Below are positions 9,022 to 17,566 of a stretch of DNA of 56,929 bases, in pieces (positions within the stretch are counted from its first letter, which is position 1; the number at the start of each line of letters is the position of its first letter). The notes under the pieces were generated by a model. It was not told the DNA's origin and did not search any database. It saw only the letters and a list, made by a program, of their open reading frames with translations. A program made the position numbers and the translations under genes. Source of the stretch: Aquidulcibacter sp. (GTDB lineage: Bacteria; Pseudomonadota; Alphaproteobacteria; Caulobacterales; Aquidulcibacteraceae); the NCBI RefSeq assembly GCF_020253525.1, contig NZ_JADCBK010000023.1, positions 1 to 56,929 of the forward strand, in the 5' to 3' direction.

Positions 9022-9177
9022 GAATTTTCCTCAATGCTGGCAAAGTGAACATGTATCTTGCGCATTTCTTCGCAAATAACGAAAAAAAGAGCAAGCTTTT
9101 TCCGCGAAAACAGAAGATGATGCCCAGATAAAAGCAGGCCATGTTCCGTATGGTCGCAAACCCGAGGGCCAAATCAG
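9022..9177. promoter_or_regulatory. Divergent promoter region of the Lrp and oxidoreductase genes
   Basis: This 156-base AT-richer spacer must hold the promoters of both divergent genes. TTGCG at 9058-9062 pairs with CGCAA at 9071-9075, and a near-palindrome of T/A tracts flanks GCG at about 9097-9109. These are plausible degenerate Lrp-type sites, but Lrp sites are weakly defined and neither can be proven by reading alone. Confidence 0.35.
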
Positions 9178-12100
9178 ATGCTCCATCGCGAAGTTCTTTT
9201 GACCGACAAGTATGAACTCGACGAAGGTAGAGCGTTTCTGACAGGTATCCAAGCCCTTGTGCGGCTTCCTTTGGACCAAAAGCGACGCGATGTGAAGGCC
9301 GGATTGAACACGGCAGGCTTTATCTCTGGCTATCGCGGGTCCCCGCTCGGCGGCTATGATATGCAGCTGGAGCGCGCTTCTAAGCTTTTGAAATCCCACA
9401 ATATCGAGTTTTGGCCCGGTCTGAACGAAGATTTGGGGGCAACGGCGGTTTGGGGAAGCCAACAATTGGGCCAGTTTGCCGGGGCGCGCTTTGATGGCGT
9501 ATTTGGCATTTGGTATGGCAAGGCACCGGGTGTGGACCGTACAGGCGATGTGTTCAAACACGCCAATTTTGCCGGTACATCCAAATTTGGTGGTACTTTG
9601 GCGATTGCAGGCGATGACCATGTTTGCAAGAGCTCAACCCTGCCCAGCCAATCCGAATTTGCCTTTATCGATGCAGAAATGCCGATTCTGTCGCCAGCAT
9701 CGATCCAAGACGTTTTGGACTTTGGCCTTTATGGCATTGAGATGTCGCGCTTTTCTGGCGCTTGGACGGGCCTGATTGCTCTGGCCGATACGATGGATTC
9801 TGGCGCGGTGATTGACGTAGGTGCCCACCGCTTTGACATCCGCCTGCCAACTGACTTTGAATTGCCACCCGAAGGGGTCAGCCTGCGTCGCGGGGATGAT
9901 CCGATGGCAAAGGAAGCGCGCCTGCGCCAATATAAGCTGCCTGCTGCCCAAGCCTTTGTGCGGGCTAATAGTCTCGACCGGGAGATTTTGAGCGGGGACA
10001 AGCGTCGGATCGGTCTGGTGGCAACCGGCCAAGCGACGCGCGATATTTTCGAAGCACTGGATGCTTTGGGCATCAGCCCAGAATTGGCAGCCGATCTGGG
10101 CCTCACCATTTATAAAGTCGCCATGCCATGGCCGTTAGAGCCCTATCACCTGCGTGGCTTTGCCCTTGGTCTTGAGACGCTTTTGGTGGTGGAGCACAAG
10201 CGCGCGTTGATCGAGCCGCAAATCCGCGATGCCTTATATGATTTGCCTGATGGCAAGCGCCCACGGGTGATTGGCAAGAAGGGCCTGGATGGCAAGCCTT
10301 TGCTGCCCGATACAGCTTCTATCTCCATCCCGGTACTGGCCAAGACTTTGTTTGATCTGGTGCCCGAGGGCCCCCACCGCGAACAGGCCTTGGCTTATTT
10401 GAACCGGGTACAAGAAAGCAAGGACCGGGCACGGGCCTTAGAGGGGGATGCGCACCGCACACCCCATTTCTGTTCAGGATGTCCGCACAATAGTTCGACG
10501 GTCGTGCCAGAAGGGTCGCGCGCCCTAGCCGGCATTGGCTGTCACTATATGGCAACCTTCATGCCCGACCGTCAGACCGACATGACAAGCCAAATGGGCG
10601 GGGAGGGCATCGGCTGGATTGGTCAAGCCCCGTTCACCGATGAAGATCATGTCTTTGTCAATTTGGGTGATGGTACCTATTCCCACTCAGGCTCGCTGGC
10701 CATTCGCGCGGCAGTCACGGGCAAGGTCAATGTGACCTATAAGCTTCTTTATAATGATGCGGTGGCGATGACTGGTGGTCAGTCCACCGAGAGTGGTCAA
10801 ACCACGCCGCAAATCGCCAAGCAATTACTGGGCGAGGGTGTTAAGAAAGTTGTGATCGTCGCCGATGATCCAACCCGCTATGCCAATGTGGCGCTTGAGC
10901 CCTCGGTGCGCGTCTATCCGCGTGAGGAATTGGACGCGGTTCAGCGCCGCCTACGCGAGACGAAGGGCGTGACCGTCCTGATCTATGACCAAATGTGCGC
11001 GACTGAGAAACGCCGCCGGATCAAGCGCAAGCTCCTTAAGGCCACCTCAACCCGCGCCTATATCAATCCTGCCGTGTGCGAGGGCTGTGGGGATTGTTCG
11101 AAGCAATCCAATTGCCTGTCTATCCATCCGCTCGAAACCGAATTTGGCACCAAGCGGCAGATTGATCAGTCCTCGTGCAATCAAGATACCCGCTGCGTCG
11201 ATGGTTTCTGCCCCTCCTTTGTGACGGTTGAGGGCAGCCATAATGCCAAGCGCGAGCGGGCGCGTCCGACCTTTGATGCCACCAATATCCCCTTGCCAGA
11301 GCCCATGAGTTTAGAACGGCCGCGCTCAATCGTCTTCACAGGCGTAGGCGGGACTGGGGTGACCACGGTTTCAGCCATTGTCGGCATGGCGGCCCATGTC
11401 GATGGCAAGGCCTCTTCCACGCTGGATATGACTGGCCTTGCCCAAAAGGGTGGGCAGGTGCTCAGCCATGTGCGCATTGCCAATCAGCCCCAAGATATTC
11501 GCTCGGGCCGCGTTCCCCCTGCATCAGCTGACGTGATGATCGCGGGCGATTTGATCGTGGCAACCAATCTCGATGGCCTCAATCTGGTTTGCAAAGAAAC
11601 CACGCGCGCTGTCGCCAATTTTGACATCCAGCCGACGAGCGAATTCATCCAGAACCGCAAACGCGGCTTTCGCGGTCAGCCCAAGGTCGATTTGTTCGCG
11701 CAAGCGGTGCGTGAGCTAGGGGTCATCCATGCTGAAGGCTTGGCGGAAGAATATCTCTATGACGCGCTCTATTCCAACATGATCCTCTTAGGCTTTGCGT
11801 GGCAGCGGGGGCTGGTCCCGGTATCGCTGCGCGGCCTTTATCGGGCGATCAAGCTTAATGGCGTGGCAATTGATGAAAATGTGCTGGCCTTCGATCTCGG
11901 GCGCTTGGCGGCCTATGATCCCGCACGCTTGAAAGAAATGGTGCCAGTCCGCGAGCCACCGCCCGAAAAATCGCTTGATGATTTGATCGCCCATCGCATC
12001 GCCCATCTGACGGCCTATCAGAACCAAACCTATGCCCAGATTTATGCGGATGCGGTTGCTAAAGTTCGCAAAGCCGAGACTGAAGCACGCTTGGGCGATG

Positions 12101-12627
12101 CTTTGACGCGCGCGGTTGCGGTCAATCTCGCCAAAGTTATGGCCTATAAGGATGAGTATGAAGTCGCCCGGCTTTATGCTGATCCCGCCTATATGGAAGG
12201 CTTGAATGCGACCTTGGGGGGCCACAAGTCGTTGAAGATTTGGCTGGCACCGCCCTTCCTGAGCGCGAAGGATCCCGCAACGGGCTTACCCAAAAAGCAG
12301 GCCTTTGGTGCTTGGATTTTGGGGGCGTTCAAAGTGCTGCAACATGGCAAAGTCCTGCGCGGTACTCCGCTGGATCTATTTGGCGCGACCGAAGAACGGG
12401 CCATGGAACGCGCTTTCCGCGATCAATATCTGGCTGACCTTGCCATCTGGATACAGCATTTGTCCACGGCAACCCATCGTCAGATCGTTGAACTGGCCAA
12501 TTTGCCCGACGATGTGCGTGGTTTTGGCCATGTGAAAGAGGCTGCACTGGTGCGCACAGAGGCCAAACGGAAAACTCTCATGGCTCAACTGACCCAAAGA
12601 CTTGCCCCGAAAGTCGATGCGCACTAA
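9178..12627 (+). CDS. Indolepyruvate:ferredoxin oxidoreductase, fused alpha/beta form
   Basis: A 1149-residue cytosolic enzyme that oxidatively decarboxylates aromatic (and perhaps branched) 2-oxo acids to acyl-CoA while reducing ferredoxin. In archaea this is two proteins, IorA and IorB; here they are one chain, as in many alpha- and betaproteobacteria. Order of parts: N-terminal thiamine-diphosphate pyrimidine domain (about 25-250), TPP diphosphate domain with GDGTYSHSG near residue 497, a Cys-rich ferredoxin-like segment near 632-690 (CEGCGDC, then CVDGFCPSF), the gamma-type domain starting GVGGTGVTT near 722, and a C-terminal DUF6537-type region. It is divergent from an Lrp-family gene, which fits control by amino-acid supply. 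It ends 21 bases before a tRNA gene. Confidence 0.9.
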   Translation: MLHREVLLTDKYELDEGRAFLTGIQALVRLPLDQKRRDVKAGLNTAGFISGYRGSPLGGYDMQLERASKLLKSHNIEFWPGLNEDLGATAVWGSQQLGQFAGARFDGVFGIWYGKAPGVDRTGDVFKHANFAGTSKFGGTLAIAGDDHVCKSSTLPSQSEFAFIDAEMPILSPASIQDVLDFGLYGIEMSRFSGAWTGLIALADTMDSGAVIDVGAHRFDIRLPTDFELPPEGVSLRRGDDPMAKEARLRQYKLPAAQAFVRANSLDREILSGDKRRIGLVATGQATRDIFEALDALGISPELAADLGLTIYKVAMPWPLEPYHLRGFALGLETLLVVEHKRALIEPQIRDALYDLPDGKRPRVIGKKGLDGKPLLPDTASISIPVLAKTLFDLVPEGPHREQALAYLNRVQESKDRARALEGDAHRTPHFCSGCPHNSSTVVPEGSRALAGIGCHYMATFMPDRQTDMTSQMGGEGIGWIGQAPFTDEDHVFVNLGDGTYSHSGSLAIRAAVTGKVNVTYKLLYNDAVAMTGGQSTESGQTTPQIAKQLLGEGVKKVVIVADDPTRYANVALEPSVRVYPREELDAVQRRLRETKGVTVLIYDQMCATEKRRRIKRKLLKATSTRAYINPAVCEGCGDCSKQSNCLSIHPLETEFGTKRQIDQSSCNQDTRCVDGFCPSFVTVEGSHNAKRERARPTFDATNIPLPEPMSLERPRSIVFTGVGGTGVTTVSAIVGMAAHVDGKASSTLDMTGLAQKGGQVLSHVRIANQPQDIRSGRVPPASADVMIAGDLIVATNLDGLNLVCKETTRAVANFDIQPTSEFIQNRKRGFRGQPKVDLFAQAVRELGVIHAEGLAEEYLYDALYSNMILLGFAWQRGLVPVSLRGLYRAIKLNGVAIDENVLAFDLGRLAAYDPARLKEMVPVREPPPEKSLDDLIAHRIAHLTAYQNQTYAQIYADAVAKVRKAETEARLGDALTRAVAVNLAKVMAYKDEYEVARLYADPAYMEGLNATLGGHKSLKIWLAPPFLSAKDPATGLPKKQAFGAWILGAFKVLQHGKVLRGTPLDLFGATEERAMERAFRDQYLADLAIWIQHLSTATHRQIVELANLPDDVRGFGHVKEAALVRTEAKRKTLMAQLTQRLAPKVDAH

Positions 12628-12648
12628 ATGACGGCTCCCCGATGCGTT

Positions 12649-12725
12649 GGCTGGGTAGCTCAGCTGGTTAGAGCGCACGACTCATAATCGTGAGGTCGAG
12701 AGTTCAAGTCTCTCTCCCGCCACCA
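12649..12725 (+). tRNA. tRNA with CAT anticodon, probably tRNA-Met (elongator)
   Basis: A complete 77-base cloverleaf with encoded CCA. The D-arm GCTC/GAGC, the anticodon stem CACGA/TCGTG with loop CTCATAA, and the T-arm GAGAG-TTCAAGT-CTCTC all pair fully. The acceptor stem GGCTGGG/TCCCGCC has one mismatch (T4 against C69) and a terminal G-T pair. A CAT anticodon can belong to elongator Met, initiator Met or lysidine-modified Ile. The first two bases pair normally, which argues against the initiator. Met versus Ile2 is not settled by reading alone. Confidence 0.9.
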
Positions 12726-12748
12726 TCGGGCCTTCTTCCTTGGATTGT

Positions 12749-14041
12749 TTAGGCGGCGTTTGCCGCAGCTTGCGAGACGGCCGGCGCGGTGTCGTCAGCT
12801 GCTAGGGTGTCTTCGCCCTCACTCTGGGGCGACTTGCCACGCTTGGCCCCGGTAGCTTGTGCGCCGCGGAAACTCGCACCTAGCATATCGACATCATAGA
12901 AAAGCGCTTCGCGAATATCGGCTTGGTCGAAATTGGCATAGCGCATTTCAGCCCCGGTAAAGTCGGTTGCTTTGGTCTTGTCGGCGCTGATGCGTAGAGG
13001 GCTTAGTTTCGCATTTCGGAAATCTGCCTTCTTGAGGCGCGCACGGGTAAAGTTCGCCCCGCGCAAATCGGCCCCTAAGAAGCACGCACCGCGCAAATCG
13101 GCTTCACAAAAGTTAGCCCCTTGCAGCTGGGTCGACATAAAGCGAACCCCAACGCCATTGCATTTCACCGCTGAAATCGCCGTCAAGCGCATGCCCTTGA
13201 ACATGGAAGCCATCGGACGCAGGTCTTCGCCATCAAACTTAGCATGCTTGCCGGCGCTGCCATTACTTTCCCACCAAGCCTGGTGTTCATTGGCCATGTT
13301 TTCCAATTGGATCGCCCGAATCTTTGCGCTGTCGGTTGGGTCCCCCAAAGCGCCTTTGGCCATTTTGGGGTCAATCTTGCCAAAGCCCAAGGCAACCCCG
13401 GTCAGGATCGCATCCTCAAAATGCGCCCCTTCCAAGCGGGCACCGGTGAGGTCGGCATCTTGCAGATCGGCACCGGTCAGATTGCAATCTTTCAAGATCG
13501 CGCCAGAGAGCTTAGCCCCCTTCATCGAGCAATCTTGGAAATCCGCACCCTTGGCTTGCACGCCATTGAATTGCGAGCCGTCAAGCGTAGCGCCCACAAA
13601 CAAAGTGCCTTCAGCGTCACCTGGACGCATGCGGTGCTTGACGACCATCATGCCATTTTTCTTGTCGGCCACCGCCACTTCGCCCTCGCGGAAGTCCGAT
13701 TGGGTCAAATCGGCATGGGAGAGGTCAGCACCCCTCAGGTTCGCCCCGCGCATATCCGCCTTCGCCATGCGCGCGCCGCGCAAATCGGCCTTGCGAAAAT
13801 CACAGGCAAACAGGATGGCCCGCTCAAATATCGTCTTGATTAATTTGGCATTCTCAAAAATACATCCAGTCAGCTCGGCATCGGCCAGATTGCGACCTGA
13901 CAAGTCAACGCCCGACAGATCGACAAATTTCAAAGAGGCTCGCTTGCCACCTGGGATGCCGCCTGCATAACGTTCATGGAGTTTCAAGACAGCTTCAAGT
14001 GTCTCGGAGTCCAGTTTTACGTAAGTCACGATGCTGCTCAA
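12749..14041 (-). CDS. Pentapeptide-repeat protein
   Basis: A 430-residue protein made mostly of A(D/N)LXX pentapeptides, which fold into a right-handed quadrilateral beta-helix. Three blocks are visible: about residues 40-105, 145-225 and 300-395. They are separated by a Lys-rich linker (about 108-140) and a non-repeat insert (about 225-295, including a helical stretch around ENMANEHQAWW). An N-terminal 30-residue segment and a low-complexity acidic/alanine tail flank them. There is no signal peptide. Some family members mimic DNA and protect gyrase, others are effectors or scaffolds; nothing here decides between them. It lies 3' to 3' with the tRNA gene and is divergent from the queC operon. 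Confidence 0.82.
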   Translation of the reverse strand: MSSIVTYVKLDSETLEAVLKLHERYAGGIPGGKRASLKFVDLSGVDLSGRNLADAELTGCIFENAKLIKTIFERAILFACDFRKADLRGARMAKADMRGANLRGADLSHADLTQSDFREGEVAVADKKNGMMVVKHRMRPGDAEGTLFVGATLDGSQFNGVQAKGADFQDCSMKGAKLSGAILKDCNLTGADLQDADLTGARLEGAHFEDAILTGVALGFGKIDPKMAKGALGDPTDSAKIRAIQLENMANEHQAWWESNGSAGKHAKFDGEDLRPMASMFKGMRLTAISAVKCNGVGVRFMSTQLQGANFCEADLRGACFLGADLRGANFTRARLKKADFRNAKLSPLRISADKTKATDFTGAEMRYANFDQADIREALFYDVDMLGASFRGAQATGAKRGKSPQSEGEDTLAADDTAPAVSQAAANAA

Positions 14042-14348
14042 GTGTCACCTAAACTTCTTGATACTGGTTGAGTAACGAAACCACGACATTAGCTGAGGAG
14101 TGTTGTGGCTTAGTTAAGGAAAACCGCCATTTCCCAGCTGGTGACTTCAAAAAATCGCGAAGATGAAGTTGTCAGTGAAATGAATACATAGGGTTGACTG
14201 AACATTCGAATGTGCTGGAACCAGTCTGGCCAGCTTGAACGCGACGTCCGTCCACACCGGGCTTTCTGCGCTGTGGCAGTTTCGGTCTGGCTGAAAATAG
14301 GCTATGGAGCGCCTCCATCCCCCCACTTTGCCCCGTGAAGGTTGCCTC
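14042..14348. promoter_or_regulatory. Intergenic region between the pentapeptide gene and queC, with a 12-bp palindrome
   Basis: No gene is seen here. ACATTCGAATGT at 14202-14213 is a perfect 12-bp palindrome, placed just after a TTGACT hexamer at 14194-14199 that could be a -35 element for queC. This would suit a repressor site, but no -10 element is clear. TAACGAAACC at 14073-14082 is the reverse complement of a 10-mer also found upstream of hfsE. No preQ1 riboswitch-like structure was recognised. Confidence 0.35.
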
Positions 14349-15089
14349 GTGATTGAGCCCAAACATGCGCTTGTCCTGTTTTCAGGCGGTCAAGATTCCA
14401 CAGCTTGTTTGGCGTGGGCGTTGTCGCGCTATGAGCGCGTGGAGACCATTGGCTTTGATTATGGTCAGCGGCACCGGGTGGAACTGGACCAACGGCTGGT
14501 GATTTTAGAGGCGATCCGCACAAAAATGCCCGAGTGGGGCCAAAAACTCGGCGAAGATCATCTTTTGGACCTTGGCCTTTTGGGCCAAATTTCCGATACA
14601 GCCCTTACCCGCGATACGGCCATTGCTATGGCGGCTTCTGGCTTGCCGACGACTTTTGTGCCCGGTCGCAATCTCGTTTTTCTGACCTTTGCCGGTGCCT
14701 TGGCCTATCGCCGGGGTTTAGGGGTTCTGGTCGGCGGCATGTGCGAGACGGATTATTCGGGCTACCCCGATTGCCGCCGCGCGACTTTGGATGCGGTAGA
14801 ACAATCTTTGTCGCTGGGGATGGACGTGTCGTTCAAGCTTCAGACCCCGCTTATGTATCTCACCAAAGCGCAGACGTGGGACCTTGCCTTTGCCTTGGGT
14901 GGGCAGGCCTTAATTGACGTGACCTTGGAGCATTCTCACACCTGTTATACGGGCGATCGCAGCCAGCGGCATGACTGGGGCTATGGCTGCGGCACGTGTC
15001 CGGCGTGCGAGCTGCGCGCGGCGGGCTGGCAGCAATGGCAAGCCCAACATCAGGGTCAAGCAGTAGAAGGCGCGCGCGTGGCCCCATGA
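14349..15089 (+). CDS. queC: 7-cyano-7-deazaguanine synthase
   Basis: QueC converts 7-carboxy-7-deazaguanine to preQ0 with ATP and ammonia, a step in tRNA queuosine synthesis. The 246-residue protein has the PP-loop SGGQDST at its N-terminus and the zinc cluster of CYTG plus CGTCPAC near the C-terminus. [11 protein letters not shown] and [15 protein letters not shown] are typical of the family. The GTG at 14349 is preferred because GAAGG lies 7 bases upstream and the protein then begins just before the PP-loop strand. An ATG at 14304 would add 15 non-conserved residues. Its stop overlaps the queE start as ATGA, making queC-queE-queD a tightly coupled operon. Confidence 0.9.
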   Translation: MIEPKHALVLFSGGQDSTACLAWALSRYERVETIGFDYGQRHRVELDQRLVILEAIRTKMPEWGQKLGEDHLLDLGLLGQISDTALTRDTAIAMAASGLPTTFVPGRNLVFLTFAGALAYRRGLGVLVGGMCETDYSGYPDCRRATLDAVEQSLSLGMDVSFKLQTPLMYLTKAQTWDLAFALGGQALIDVTLEHSHTCYTGDRSQRHDWGYGCGTCPACELRAAGWQQWQAQHQGQAVEGARVAP

Positions 15090-15721
15090 CCTATATGGTA
15101 AAAGAGCGCTTTTATACCCTGCAAGGCGAGGGGGCTCAGGCAGGCCGCCCGGCCGTGTTCCTGCGCTTTGCTGGCTGCAATTTGTGGAGCGGCCGCGAAC
15201 AGGATCGAAGCGAGGCTGTTTGCCAATTCTGCGATACCGATTTTGTGGGGACCAATGGCGAGGGCGGTGGCAAATTTGAAACCCCTGAAGCCTTGGCCGC
15301 GGCCGTAGCAGAGCTTTGGCCAGACCTTCAGCAGGGCAGGCCCTATGTGGTCTGCACCGGGGGTGAGCCCTTATTACAACTTGACCCGCCCCTCATTGCT
15401 GCCTTGCATCGGGCAGGCTTTGAGATCGCGGTGGAGACCAACGGAACCATTGCTGCCCCCGACGGACTGGATTGGATCTGTGTGAGCCCCAAGGCAAATG
15501 CAGCCCTAGTCCAGCGTTCTGGCCATGAATTGAAGCTGGTTTATCCCCAAGTCTTAGCTATGCCCGATCAGTTTGAAGGGCTTTCTTTCGACCATTTTTT
15601 CCTCCAACCCATGGACGGGCCGCACACGGACAAAAACACCCAAGCTGCGGTCGCCTATTGTCTTGCCCATCCACAATGGCGATTGAGCCTGCAAACACAT
15701 AAAATGCTTGGAATCCCGTGA
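15086..15721 (+). CDS. queE: 7-carboxy-7-deazaguanine synthase (radical SAM)
   Basis: QueE uses a 4Fe-4S cluster and SAM to contract 6-carboxytetrahydropterin to 7-carboxy-7-deazaguanine. The 211-residue protein has the cluster motif with Cys31, Cys46 and Cys49, the CX14CX2C spacing known for one QueE class rather than the usual CX3CX2C. The opening [23 protein letters not shown] and the TGGEPLLQ motif are diagnostic. It starts at the ATG overlapping the queC stop and ends in a GTGA overlap with queD. The enzyme lies between the other two early queuosine enzymes, in agreement with its role. Confidence 0.92.
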   Translation: MTYMVKERFYTLQGEGAQAGRPAVFLRFAGCNLWSGREQDRSEAVCQFCDTDFVGTNGEGGGKFETPEALAAAVAELWPDLQQGRPYVVCTGGEPLLQLDPPLIAALHRAGFEIAVETNGTIAAPDGLDWICVSPKANAALVQRSGHELKLVYPQVLAMPDQFEGLSFDHFFLQPMDGPHTDKNTQAAVAYCLAHPQWRLSLQTHKMLGIP

Positions 15722-16089
15722 CCCGCTGCCTCTTGACCAAAAGCGTAACTTTTGACGCCGCCCATCATCTCCACCAAGGCGATGAAAGCCATCCCTATCG
15801 CCGTTTGCACGGCCATTCCTTCCGGCTGGATGTGTCGGTAGAGGATGAAGCCGATGGCAAGGATCATTGGGTGCGCGATTTTGCCGAGCTCGCCAAAGCC
15901 ATCAGCGAAGTCCGCAATGTGCTGGATCATTCATTCCTGAATGAAATCGAAGGCCTTGAGACGCCGACGCTGGAGAATATCTGCGCGTGGGTGGCAGAAC
16001 GCTTGAAGCCAAGCCTGCCCAATCTGCGCCGGGTCTCGGTCGCCCGGCCATCCTTGGGCGAAATGTGTACGCTTGAAATTGGTCTTTAA
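15718..16089 (+). CDS. queD: QueD-type 6-carboxytetrahydropterin synthase homologue, catalytic Cys replaced by Tyr
   Basis: A 123-residue protein of the 6-pyruvoyltetrahydropterin synthase/QueD family. In queuosine synthesis it would turn dihydroneopterin triphosphate into 6-carboxytetrahydropterin. Zinc ligands His16, His31 and His33 (FDAAHH, LHGHSF) and the Asp70-His71 dyad are present at exactly the E. coli QueD positions. The nucleophile Cys27 of E. coli is Tyr27 here (HPYRRLHGH), and the pterin-anchoring Glu110 position reads Arg, with a Glu at 115 in GEMCT. It starts at a GTG coupled to the queE stop and shares a TTAA stop overlap with the convergent acetyltransferase gene. The operon context makes a queuosine role likely, but the mechanism must differ from the textbook one. 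Confidence 0.82.
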   Translation: MTRCLLTKSVTFDAAHHLHQGDESHPYRRLHGHSFRLDVSVEDEADGKDHWVRDFAELAKAISEVRNVLDHSFLNEIEGLETPTLENICAWVAERLKPSLPNLRRVSVARPSLGEMCTLEIGL

Positions 16090-17219
16090 GCAGCTGATTG
16101 CTGGGGCCGGCTAACGAGACGGGCACGGGCGCGAATATGGGCCCGTGCAACAAGCCGCCAGCAGGCCAAGAGTTTGCCCTTAATCGAGACTTCGCAGGCC
16201 CGCACAATATGGGCGCGCCGCCACACGCTGAGCCACGCGCGTTGCAAACGGTCATTCTTGACTGGCAAAGCCAAGGCTTGGCCGACTTGGCCCTCATAGC
16301 ATAGGGGGCCATTCGTGGTCATGGGTGACTTATAAGCCTCCCCACCGCTGCCGAAATCAAACACTTTGAAGCCAAGCTTTGCGGCGTGGCGAATGATATC
16401 AAAGGTCAACAACAGGCCGGGCGAATAGCGGCTATAGGCGGGGTTATAGGCGGGGAACCAGAAATGCACATCTTGCCCATCCAGCAGGCAAATTTCAGCG
16501 GCCACCAAGTCGTCGCCGCGGCGATAAACACCCGCCATGAGGGACGCGCCGGTGGATTTTTGCTCGGCCAGAGATTTCAAAAGGTCACGCGTCCAGCCAC
16601 AGCTGAACACATCATGCATGCCCGAGCGCTTATATTGGTCGATTTTTAGGTCCAAAACCCAATCCAAGAGGGCTGGGGTCACTTCGGTCCAGTCAAATGT
16701 CAGATCCGGCAAGTCCTTGGCGACATTGCGGGTGCATCGGCCCAAGTTCTTGAAGTATTTTGGCGAGCGGGCCTTCTGGCTTGCAAACCAAGCCTCAAAA
16801 CCATCGACGAGGTCGACGATTTGACGATGCTTGACGATGGGCGCGCGGTCGAGGCCTTGCGCCCCAATCAGCCCATTGAACTCAAGCCGCTTTGCACCGG
16901 CTGCCGACAATAGAAGCGACCAGTCTGGCCCATAGCCCTCTTTCATCACTGCTGCATGATAATCGGCCAACGGGGCACCGGCGGGCTGCAAGCTTTGGCC
17001 GCGCTTCTGATAGGCAAAGAAGCCAACAATCTCGTCGCCATCGTGAAAACGCGCCAACATGCCACCGGGTGTGTGGGGCGCAATGGCCTTCAAAAAGTCC
17101 GGGGAAAAATAAGGGCTAGTCAAATCAGGATTAGCGGCGCGGAACTCGCAGAACAAAGCTTCCTCAAACGCACTAATGCCATCCAATGATGCAACTGAAA
17201 CGTGGGTAACTTTGGTCAT
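16086..17219 (-). CDS. GNAT/FemAB-like acyltransferase (Acetyltransf_6 type), HfsK-like candidate
   Basis: A 377-residue cytosolic protein of the CelD/BioF2-like acetyltransferase group. A double GNAT fold is suggested: the N-terminal half ends near residue 180, and the C-terminal half has LMAGVYRRGDDLVAAEICLLDG, then YNPAYSRYSPGLLLTFDIIRHA and FDFGSGGEAYK, the typical last strands. Such proteins modify exopolysaccharide sugars. In Caulobacter a protein of this class, HfsK, modifies the holdfast. Since this window carries a holdfast-type locus 30 kb away, HfsK is a reasonable candidate identity, but this is inference. The C-terminal 60 residues are Arg/Ala/His-rich. It converges with queD, sharing TTAA stops. 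Confidence 0.7.
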   Translation of the reverse strand: MTKVTHVSVASLDGISAFEEALFCEFRAANPDLTSPYFSPDFLKAIAPHTPGGMLARFHDGDEIVGFFAYQKRGQSLQPAGAPLADYHAAVMKEGYGPDWSLLLSAAGAKRLEFNGLIGAQGLDRAPIVKHRQIVDLVDGFEAWFASQKARSPKYFKNLGRCTRNVAKDLPDLTFDWTEVTPALLDWVLDLKIDQYKRSGMHDVFSCGWTRDLLKSLAEQKSTGASLMAGVYRRGDDLVAAEICLLDGQDVHFWFPAYNPAYSRYSPGLLLTFDIIRHAAKLGFKVFDFGSGGEAYKSPMTTNGPLCYEGQVGQALALPVKNDRLQRAWLSVWRRAHIVRACEVSIKGKLLACWRLVARAHIRARARLVSRPQQSAA

Positions 17220-17566
17220 GCCGCAAATCCCTTTTCGAAAGAGCTTGCGTCCTGCCTAGCAAGATTTGGCCCAAGCGCTGAAAATTTACGCCACAGAAAC
17301 CCGCGTTCCTCAAGGGTAATTTATCACGTTTCTGTGATAGCTTGCGACTAAACGCCCGATTTCGAGCGATTTGTTGGAGGATGTGTCTCGAAACTGGAAA
17401 TCAGCCCTCTGCCTATAAATGGCTCCAGCCTGATTGTGTTTAAATTTGAAACAGGGTTGGCGCTTTCAATTCGCTTATAAAAACGCTCCTTCAACCCACA
17501 AAAAACGGGGCCGCTTGGGCCCCGTTGGTGTTTTCTTGCCGAGGATATCTCGCCTCACAAAGCGTT
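17220..17566. other. Intergenic region with inverted repeats and a minus-strand terminator
   Basis: No gene is seen in these 347 bases. Next to the acetyltransferase start, CACAGAAAC at 17292-17300 pairs perfectly with GTTTCTGTG at 17328-17336, and TATCAC at 17322-17327 pairs with GTGATA at 17334-17339. These compete and could form a regulatory structure or operator for the acetyltransferase gene. The other end holds the terminator of the secreted-protein gene at 17567, listed separately. Confidence 0.4.
17496..17526 (-). terminator. Rho-independent terminator
   Basis: AACGGGGCC at 17504-17512 and GGCCCCGTT at 17518-17526 form a perfect 9-bp GC-rich stem with a 5-base loop. Read on the minus strand the stem is followed by a run of six T (17500-17505 complement), so it ends the transcript of the secreted protein gene at 17567-18040. 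On the plus strand the T-run is interrupted, and no plus-strand gene precedes it. Confidence 0.85.

Noticed and set aside
12972-13970. A 332-codon frame antisense to the pentapeptide-repeat gene
   Set aside because: The repeat periodicity of the real gene keeps the opposite strand open; the antisense translation is low-complexity Ala/Pro/Ser/Arg without family likeness.
14042-14348. Search for a preQ1 riboswitch upstream of queC
   Set aside because: No C-rich aptamer loop with the short A-rich tail near the ribosome site was found; only a palindrome is reported.
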